Below are positions 52,976 to 61,723 of a stretch of DNA of 64,000 bases, piece by piece. The position numbers and the translations under genes are program-made. The DNA is from Sphaerulina vaccinii (lineage: Eukaryota; Ascomycota; Dothideomycetes; Mycosphaerellales; Mycosphaerellaceae), in assembly GCA_022570795.1 (NCBI GenBank), contig JAKUDP010000008.1, positions 2,071,713 to 2,135,712 on the forward strand, written 5' to 3'. How positions within the stretch are numbered: the stretch's first letter is position 1; each line of letters begins with the position of its first letter. Below the pieces are notes generated by a model. The model did not search any database. It was not told where the DNA came from and saw only the letters and a list, made by a program, of their open reading frames with translations.

Positions 52976-54601
52976 TCAATAAGGCTTCCTCGCCGCGAAC
53001 TTCATCTCCGCAGCACCAATATCAAAGACTGCCACCACGTTGTGCAAAAATTGATCCCCTATCAATCGAAGCACATTAGCGTCCAGAGCACAGCACTGTT
53101 GCCTGCACACTGAAAGAGAACTTACCAAGAATATAAACAGAATCCGATGGTTGTACTCCAGTCACATAATACCCATCCGTCACCTCGCCCAACTCCGTTG
53201 GTAGAAGATCAGCTGCCGCAATCGCGAACTCTGTCCCATTGATGCTCACAGACAAAGTCGGCGGCGTAGAGTCAGCTTTTGACAACCAGGCTTCTTCATC
53301 TTCGCTGTAGGTAGCAGGAGGATCGAATGCTTCGTTGATCTCCTTCGCTACAGTTTCACTGAGGTAGATGAGGGTCGTGCCACTGTCGATTATGACAGGA
53401 TTGGTCGTAGTTATTTCGTCCGCTCTCTTGAACCTGTGAGACTTCGAAGCAGATTCCATGGAAAGGAACTTCTTGCTCGAACCTGCTGTTGCGGCGGTGA
53501 GATAAAAGCCGTCTGGTTGGATGGTGTAGAAGGAATAGTTTGTAGATGTGATGGAGTCGTCCTCGAGATTGGCGATCTCAATGGTGGCCACGGCAAAATT
53601 TCCTTCCCAGTCGACTGTCGATGGAAGTCCGCCGATTGCGAGTGATCCTGAGGTGGTGGAGGTGTTTCCACGCGAGAGGGCGAGGGAGAAGAGAGGAGAC
53701 ACTGTGCCTGCGCTGATTGCGCTGAAGATCCAGGGATTGTAGGGTACTTGGGTCTCGTCTTCCTCTGACGATTGTCTTCGATGCAGACGGTACCCACCTT
53801 GACCCGGACCTCCACCTTGACCTTGGCCTCCACCATAGCCTCCGCCCTCACCCTGTCCTCCGGAACTGCTTCCATATCCTCCATCATTCGAGCCATCGTC
53901 ATCGTATGCGCTGGTAATGGCTGGATAAGCCCATCCCATCAAGCCCGACGTGACCCCATCACCCTCCCAGTATGCCTCAGATATGAGGCTGACTTCTTGC
54001 TTGGCGACCGTAACATTGCCAATAGTAACATTGATATACTATGCAAGGTCAGCGATATCAGCGTGCAATGAGTGTTATTGTAGGACTTAACCCCCAAAGG
54101 ACCTTCCACTGCCTCACCATCACCATAAGAGATCTGCAATTCTTCTCCCTCGATCGTCTCTCCACTGGCAAAAGTCCCACTGTATAGCTTGCCGAAGGCG
54201 CACTCGCTCTGGGAGACTTCGACGTATTGTTCGTCATTGCTCTCTTCCAGGCATACGAAATCTTTTTGTGCGATCCATAGATCGCTTGAGCCGGTGTCAA
54301 AGATAACTTTCAATGTCTCTCCGGCAAAGTCGATATCGATGGCATACTCTTGCCCGTCCTCTTCTTCGTACTCTGAAACGTCATCGGTGCGAGAGAAAAG
54401 GCGAGATGTCATCTTCACTTTGTTGAGTCCGTATTCATAGTCGGTTGTAGCTAATGATGAGCTAGTTTGTGTCAATGCAGCAGGCTTGTTGAGGTTCAGC
54501 GACGATCCTCTCGTTCGGACCAGGGCACTGCGTCTGTGTTCTTTGAAGGCGTATGTTGAGTGAGCCACCAGGGCTGTGATAGTTAATGACGACCAGCGCA
54601 T
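52976..54601 (-). CDS. Secreted pepsin-like aspartic protease
   Basis: Endopeptidase of family A1, entering the secretory pathway. Exons 54601-54092, 54038-53126 and 53058-52976; 501 aa. Signal peptide MRWSSLTITALVAHSTYA, a propeptide, then the first active site FDTGSSDLW and the second VIIDSGTTLIYLS. The flap region ISYGDGEAVEGPLG ends at the first intron. The last exon restores the conserved end ILGDQFLHNVVAVFDI, which is otherwise lost. Odd: between the lobes there is a Gly/Gln/Asp-rich insertion (about residues 200-245, GGYGSSSGGQGEGGGYGGGQ) followed by a dibasic HRRQ, a possible processing point giving a two-chain enzyme. There is no GPI signal at the end. Confidence 0.9.
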
Positions 54602-55924
54602 TGTGAGCAAGGAATGAAGGAGAGATGATCAGTGGAGACAAGGGACAAGGATAAGGAACACCTGCCTTATGTACGCCGACGCCACTTATAGAGAGACGCT
54701 CGGAGACACCTGTAGTGAGAACGTCGTCGAACAGCCCGCGACGACAGTCTGAGTGCTGCCTCGTCACCCTGTAGACGACTGATGAGCATTGTGCTGCTCG
54801 CACGAAGACGAGATTGAGTAGCCTCGGACTCACTATGCCGATACATCCAGCGATTCAGTGATTTGAGACGATTCCACGTCAAGCGCTTGCCCTTTGCAGC
54901 TTGAACAACCAATGATCAAAAGGATAGAATGGGTGTTGTGCTGCTTGGATGTAGACGATGTTGATTTGCCTCGGACCTAGTATGCCGGTATATCCAGCGA
55001 TTCAGCGTCATGAGACGTGTCGAGACGAGTCTACGACAAGCGCCTAACTTTTTAAGCTTGCAGCACCAATGATTGTAAGGGAGGAGTGGCGAGCTCAAGG
55101 TGCGGACGCGTATAGCGAGCGAGATACGGAAGCCGAAACACAGGACCGGAATGGGTAAGATGATTGGCGAACAAAAGGCAGTGTCACTACGCGTAACATT
55201 TCCTTGTCTTGTAGATGAGTTCTTGTCGGAAGGCATGTTTCGTGGTATGCGATATAGGTGGTGTGCCTGTTCTGTCTCAGCATCTCGTGCATCAATAGAA
55301 AGATGATGATTCGATCGATAAAACTGCGCATCTACCAGAAGTGCGGGGCTTGGAGGTGGGATGTCCGAGACGAAGATCGTCTGTATAGTCCGTCTGGTAA
55401 AGCAACATGTTGCGAAGAGTACGCGCGTTGTGTTGCCGCCGAGCCGTCCCTCAGGAAGCCGCGACGTCAACTGTACAGCGAGTTTGAAGTGTGAGCTCTA
55501 GCTCCTCTTGCTCTGTCTGAGCTAGAGGTATCAATGTTCTTCCATCGCGATGCGTGTTCAGGCTCTTCCTCCAAGCTCTTTGAAGTCAGGACGTAGCGTG
55601 CATTCCCTTCACATGCTCGTATTGCTAACATTCCATCCCACACGTCTGATCATCGAACTCGGCGAGAGCAGCGCATTGGCATACATGTAGCTGTTCCCAT
55701 GCTTCGGACTTCATCAATGTTGACTCATGTTGGCCTGAGTTGTGTTTGTGAGGAAGAGAGCTTCTGCAGCAAAAGCTGGCGATAGACTTCTCTCCAATAT
55801 CGGCTCTCCTGGGGTTGATGAATTCCACGTCCTCCTAGCCTCCAAGCCTTCTATCAGCATTATTAAGTACTAACAGAACATCAACAATGTTATCTCCAAG
55901 CCCCGAGAAGCGACACAGCCGCAG
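54602..55924. other. Transition zone upstream of the protease gene
   Basis: No supported gene. It contains the duplicated segment at 54.78-55.08 kb, listed separately. Base composition is normal up to about 55,900 and turns AT-rich after it. Confidence 0.4.
54780..55080. repeat. Two diverged direct repeats of about 146 bp
   Basis: TGCCGATACATCCAGCGATT at about 54837 recurs as TGCCGGTATATCCAGCGATT at about 54983. Similarity covers most of each unit (GTTGTGCTGCT-like start, CCTCGGAC, ACCAATGAT end). On the minus strand both copies keep an open frame with the same residues (LNRWMYRH versus LNRWIYRH, then SEA, SST), which may be a relic of coding sequence. Confidence 0.6.
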
Positions 55925-56335
55925 CGATACTAATAATTAATATTAATTACAATTACCTCAACTAGTTAGTTAATTGTAGGTATAATTACAATGCAATCTA
56001 GGCCTCTAATTAGTTGCAATTAAGCTTGTAAATATACTTTTAGTTGCAATCTAGTACCTTAGTTAGTTGCTAAGCTCTAGAGGTAAAGCTAAAGTTTGTA
56101 TTTTTAGAGTTATCTTACTTTAGAGTTACCTAAAAGTTATAGAATTTAGAACTTTTTAACTATTTAATAGTTATTCTAAGCTAGAAGTTAATAGAAATAG
56201 AGGTTCTAGCTTATATTATATATTTAAAAATAACTACCTAGTTATAGCTTAATTTATTTACTTATTATTATTAAATCTAAAAAAGTCCGAATTAGCTAAA
56301 TTCTAAAAATATTACTTTTTTAATATATAATAGGC
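55925..56335. repeat. AT-rich RIP-type tract 1
   Basis: About 400 bases, mostly TA-rich (TTAATTAATATTAATT-like) with very few CA or TG dinucleotides. No gene. Normal composition resumes at about 56,336. Confidence 0.6.
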
Positions 56336-56589
56336 GCGAAGTTGTTTACTTTACCTCTATTTTCTAGGTAGGCTTGGAAGTAGGTCCTGCGCGCGGGCGG
56401 ACAGATCCAGCTACTTATAGGTATACTTAGCGTACTATGCCGCGGAAGTAAGAGGATTGCAACCAACGCAATTAGCTCGTACTTTCACCTACTAGTGGCC
56501 AACCGGCCTTCAATCAACGCAATCTACGTCTCAAATTGATTGCAACCGGTTAATGTCAATTATTGAGCGATACATAGCGTCGTACGTCC

Positions 56590-57027
56590 ATGAGCGAGCA
56601 TACTGTACACTCCACTCAAAAGCCATGGGGATGTTCTAAGTGCAACAAAAGGTCCAACAGAAGAGAAAATGCACTGCAACATCAGCGGTTACAATACTCC
56701 GACAGCCCTAAGCCATGGCTATGCCCAGTCTGTAAGCATAACTTCACGACCAAGCAGCACGCCCAGACCCAGGTGAGGAATGTGCATGGCTTCGAGTTGC
56801 GCGACATCCCGAAGATTGTGAAGCCAAAGATGGCTGTAATCGCGAAAGAAGTGGACGAAGAAGCTACTCCGATTCCTCGCAATCCGAGAAAAGCTACGAA
56901 CAAGCCGATGAGAACAGCTCAAGGAAGCAAGCCACCCGCTGGACGCATCAAGGTCACACAGAGCACTGGTATAAAGCGCAAACGAGAGCCAGAGTCCGAC
57001 CTTTATTCTGTTCTGGACAGCTTATAG
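56590..57027 (+). CDS. Degenerate C2H2-type zinc-finger ORF in a GC-normal island
   Basis: 145 aa from ATG 56590. Two adjacent finger-like units: CSKCNKRSNRRENALQHQRL and CPVCKHNFTTKQHAQTQVRN followed by VH. Spacing C-x2-C-x12 fits C2H2 fingers, but unit 1 lacks the final His and unit 2 has Gln where the first zinc His should be, so each would lack one ligand. The rest is basic and disordered (KATNKPMRTAQGSKPPAGR, then GIKRKREPESDL). It may be a decayed regulator, a transposon-linked DNA-binding protein or an accessory gene; it is isolated between two RIP tracts, which suggests either selection or recent arrival. Confidence 0.5.
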   Translation: MSEHTVHSTQKPWGCSKCNKRSNRRENALQHQRLQYSDSPKPWLCPVCKHNFTTKQHAQTQVRNVHGFELRDIPKIVKPKMAVIAKEVDEEATPIPRNPRKATNKPMRTAQGSKPPAGRIKVTQSTGIKRKREPESDLYSVLDSL

Positions 57028-57473
57028 AGGCTTGTCTCCACCGTATCGCTGCCCGACTATGCACTCTTGACATCCGCTTCAGGCTTCCTCGGCCACCTTG
57101 CGAAACCATTGAAGAGACGGAAGTGCTGTCCGAGAGACGAAGGCAATCAAGATGAGAAGTCGTTCAGCATACATGGCAAGTGTGTGTGCAGGGGGTGGAA
57201 TTACAGTCTTCAACTGCTGCTGCACTTTGGCTCCTCCTGGCGGGAGCTGCGCTTTCCGGAGACCTTCGAAGTCAGCTATCTTTTGCGCAGAACTCTACGA
57301 TTTACCAGGCTGATCGTCTGGACAGCTGAAAGTCTCCTTCGACCCTGGTCACTGCAACATGGAGCAGTGTCTTTCTCTGTGCTGACAGATACCATGCTTA
57401 CGACTCCGACTGCAAAACTTCGAGGCCATTCAAAAGTACACCTGCCAGCTGTATTGACCAGTCTCAAGTCGCC

Positions 57474-57770
57474 ATGGATCGCTATGAAACCAATGTACGA
57501 TGCGCACTCTGTCATTGTCGCTTGACCAAAGAACAGCCCAGGATTAATCGCTGCGTCCAGCCAGATCACTGCTCTGCCAGAGGACGCTCTCATGGCCACG
57601 GGTGCCGCGCGTGTTACCGAGAGGCTTATACATCCCCAACCTCATACAGAACTTTGAAAGCTCAACGTGCTGCCAGTTCTTTCGCTGAACAGCACCTAGC
57701 AGACAAAGCTTCAGATCGCGAGCCTGTTGTTCTCAATGTCACTGAACTGACTTGCACCGGCTGTAGCTGA
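57474..57770 (+). CDS. Cys/His-rich short ORF in the same island
   Basis: 98 aa from ATG 57474 (MDRYETNVRCALCHCRL). Metal-site-like spacing: CALCHC, then RCVQPDHC, then HGHGCRACYREAY. The second half is polar. Frames upstream (57067-57525) are open without ATG, so this may be an exon of a longer gene or part of a dead element. No family recognised. Confidence 0.35.
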   Translation: MDRYETNVRCALCHCRLTKEQPRINRCVQPDHCSARGRSHGHGCRACYREAYTSPTSYRTLKAQRAASSFAEQHLADKASDREPVVLNVTELTCTGCS

Positions 57771-58933
57771 TCACAACTGTTGCTGATCCCGCGACTTGCC
57801 TAGCAGACAGACCTACTATCACCACAAGTCACGCTTGTATCCGGAAGTGCAGGATTCAATCCGGAGGAGCCAATAGTTAAGAATTCGTGCAGTGTCTGCT
57901 AATTCGTATCTACTATCTTATTAAGATCTCTATAGGCTAAACTGCCCTACTAATCGTCGCAAACAGCGAGGTAACTAAGATTGGCGCTTACTAATTATAC
58001 TTCGGTAACTACGTCTCTATTATAGCACTCTTATATATTATTTCTAAAATTCTATAAAGTAGTAAGAATAACTAGTTTATAGTTACTAATAACTCTAAGA
58101 CCTTACTAGACTCTTAGTAATAAGGTTATTATAAGTACTATAAATAGCTTCTATATTATCTAGATTATAATTATATATCTTCTAGATAAGTATAGTATTA
58201 TAGATATTAGTAACCTAGTTAAAAATACTATAGCTTTTAAGCTAACTATTAATTATCTAGACTTATATATATAGCTAGTAGTATCTAATATACCTACTAT
58301 TAATAGTAGTATTACTATAGAATTAGATATTATTACTAATACTACTAATACTACTAAGTATAGCTATAAAATTATATATATTTATACTTATTTATAACTA
58401 TTAGTAAAATAATTTCTAATTAAATAATTAATATTAAAAATATTTAGTATTTTATTTTTATAATTATAAATACTAGCTAATATTCTATTTTAGTTTATAT
58501 TACTATCTAAGTTAAAGCTAGATACTAAAATTTTATTAAAAAGCTACTTAATTTAAAAATTAGTATTTCTAATACTAGTATTAGATTATAGAAAATCTAA
58601 TAATTTTACTAAGTAGAGGCTAAGCTTAATCTAGTTAGAGCTTATTAATATATTTATAAAAAAGTAAATAAAAAAAGTTTTTATATTCTAATTAGTAAAA
58701 TAGAATAGTAAGTTATATATAATAACTATTTATAACTATAATATTTATTATTTATATATATAAAAAAAAATTCTAGTTTTATTAATTATTCTAATTACTC
58801 TAATTAAGGCCTACTTAGTATAATTAGAGTACTTAGTATAATTAGTAGTAGGCCTAGTCTAAGTACTACTAATTACTTCTATATATAATATATATTTAGA
58901 AAATTTATAAAAATATTTCTACTTATATCTATA

Positions 58934-58979
58934 CTAGAGAAACTAAGTTCCTCTAGCAAAAAAGAGGTAGTTTCTCTAG
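58934..58979. repeat. Inverted repeat in the AT-rich block
   Basis: CTAGAGAAACTA (58934-58945) pairs with TAGTTTCTCTAG (58968-58979), with an inner CCTCT/AGAGG pair. A further copy of the arm (CTAGAGAAACTAG) is at about 59003. Another inverted pair, AGGCCTACT/AGTAGGCCT, spans about 58806-58857. Confidence 0.6.
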
Positions 58980-58999
58980 CAGATAGTAATCTACTAATA

Positions 59000-60075
59000 T
59001 TCGCTAGAGAAACTAGACTTTATTAAATTATTATTTTAGATTTGGAATCCTTAGGGTCGAAATAGTATAGTTCTTTAGAAGAAGTATATATATACTACTA
59101 TCTACTAAACTTTTACTATAGCTAAAAATTCTAGAAAAGTCGAGACTTCGAAAATTAATATTAAGCTAGATATATAACTTTTTGAAATTATTACTTTAGA
59201 TTCGGATTCTATAGGGCTAAGTTAGTATAATAGGGTTTTAGAATTATTTTTAGTATACTACTCTAGCTAGATCTATATAGAATCGAAAATATCTAGAAGT
59301 CTAACTTTTAAAAATTAGTAACTTTCTAAATATTAGACTTTTTATAGTTTTTATTTAAGATTTAGATTCCTTATAGCTAAAATAGTATAATTCTATAGCT
59401 TATATATTTTTAAAGCTCTATTATATATTTATTTACTAGACCTAGAAGTTATAGAGAAAGTAATATATCTAAAATCTATACTAGGCTAGATACTTAGAGT
59501 CTTAGAAATTTTAGGGCAAATTCGGGTTCTTTATAGTTAAAATAGTATACTTTGATAGCTTAGGTATTTTTAAAGGTCTATTATATATTTATTTAGGGCT
59601 ACTTTAGGTTATAAAGAAATTTTAGCTTTAAAAATTAGTAACTTTCTAAATATTAGACTTTTTAAATATTTTATTTAATATTTAGGTTCTTTAGAGTAAA
59701 AATAGTATACTTCTGTTACTAATCTATTTTTATAGCTCTATTATATATTTATTTAAAACTACTTTAGATTATAAATAAATTTTAGCTTTAGAAATTAGTA
59801 ACTTTCTAGATATTAGACTTTTTAAATATTTTATTCGATTCTTAGGTTCCTTAGAGGCGAAATAGTATACTTTTATAGCTAACCTATTTTTAAAGCTCTA
59901 TTATATAATTTCTTAGAGTAGCTTTAGATTATTAGAAAATCTTAACTTTAAAAATAAATAACTTTATAAATATTAGACTTTTTAGAAATATTATATAAAA
60001 TCTAGGTTCTTTAGAATTAAAGAAGTATACTTCTATAGCTAATCTATTATTAGAGTAGGGTTATATATTTATTTA
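59000..60075. repeat. AT-rich tandem satellite, 160-bp period, six to seven copies
   Basis: The string ACTTTCTAAATATTAGACTT and variants recur at 59321, 59641, 59801 and 59961, exactly 160 or 320 bases apart; a decayed copy fills 59481 and a more distant one 59161. Each unit also has an AATAGTATA motif and a CTCTATTATATATTTATTT-like motif at fixed offsets. No coding potential. Confidence 0.8.
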
Positions 60076-60778
60076 CTTAAAGTATAGTTTAAAGAATATT
60101 AGAACTTCTATAATTTAGAATTAGAGTTCTTTCTAGAATTAGAGTATAAGAATATAATATTTATATATTAAGATAATATATCTAGAGTTACTAAAAGTAG
60201 CTTAAAAGCTCTATTAGTATAGAAATCTAGTTAGTTTATTAAATTAGAGCTTTTACTAAAAGCTATATAGAGACTAACTAAATCTATATATATTTATAAT
60301 ACTTTATTTTACCTATTACTATCTATATATAATTAAGTATACTAGAAATTAGAATTAGAATAGAGCTAGATCTTAGCTTATTAGAAGTAAAGCTTAGCTA
60401 AATAATAAAAGTATCTATTTAAAATTAAAAACTTAATCTAATTTCTAGGGTTAAATAAACTAAATCTTAGAGTTAGTAGACTTAGAATAGGACTATTTCT
60501 TACTTATACTATAATAACTAGAGTAACTCTAGTATACTATTTCAAAATAGAATAAATAGTAATAAACTAAAATATTAATAGAATCTATTATTAAAAATAT
60601 ATTTATATAAGTAACTATCTATATAATACTTATATAAATAAATATATCTATAGTAGCTTAATAAGATAATCCTCTATACTATCTTTCTTCTCTTTAAGTA
60701 TTTTATTTTCTATTTTTTCTAAATAATATCTAGAATCTTCTAAATTAATTTGCCGATCTATTATAGTTAGTAAATATA

Positions 60779-60964
60779 CTAGTTAATAAATTCTTTATAC
60801 TTACTTAGATAGTATTCTTTAATATAATAGTTAAGTATAGACTCTTTAAGTCTTACTAGAAAAGTATAAACTTCTTTATTTTCTTTATATTTATCTATTA
60901 CTTTATCTAGAATTTCGATTAAATTCTTATTAGTTTTAATACTAATAGTAGTATAGCTAGACAT
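60779..60964 (-). pseudogene. Short relic ORF in RIP DNA
   Basis: From ATG 60964 the frame reads MSSYTTISIKTNKNLIEILD and continues Lys/Glu-rich for 61 codons. Beyond the stop, another frame (to about 60665) reads LTIIDRQINLEDSRYYLEKI, then NKILKEKKDSIEDYLIKLL. Together they look like the helical N-terminal part of a transposon- or repeat-encoded protein, but no family can be named. One of the few places here where CA and TG survive. Confidence 0.35.
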
Positions 60965-61723
60965 AGCTATTATAGTTAGCTAAGATACTAGTATATAAGT
61001 AGTAAATAACTACTTACTTCTTTATAAATAATTCTTTTAATCTTTTTTTTTTAAATATTTTAACTAATTTTAGACTAAAATAAATATTAGCTTAGTTTAG
61101 TTAAAGTAGTAGGTTATATTCTTACTTTAATTTAGACTTAATAAGCTAGGGATTAGAGTAGTATTATTCTAGAGTAGAATAGAATAATACTAAACTAAAT
61201 TAAACTAGAATACTAGTTAGTTTTATTTTAGAAATAAATTATAGAATTACTTACTATTATTTAGACTTAGTTAGAGTATTATTATTTTATAATATAATAA
61301 AATAAAGATACTCTATTACTAACTAAAGTATTAGTTAGCTTACTATACTAAAAGTAGTTCTAGTATTACTTACTTTAATTAAAAACTAGTAGAATAGAAA
61401 GTAGAATAGTACTATTTTAGAATTATATTATAAATTAGAAATTAAAAATTACTATAGGAAGTAAGAACTCTAGAAGAAGAGTTAAGTCTATATATATATC
61501 TATAGTCTACTATTCTAATAAATATAATAAGTCTAGTTCTAAAATAATTATTTCGACTTATTATATTAAAGTAGATATATAGTAAATATAGTAGATAACT
61601 TAGTAAGTAAGAGTAGAAAATATATTCTCTATTCTTTTTCTTTTTAATCCAAAACTTTTAAGCTATTTTAAAGAATCTAATTATAATAACTTTTACTATT
61701 TTAAAAACTAACTACTATTCTAA

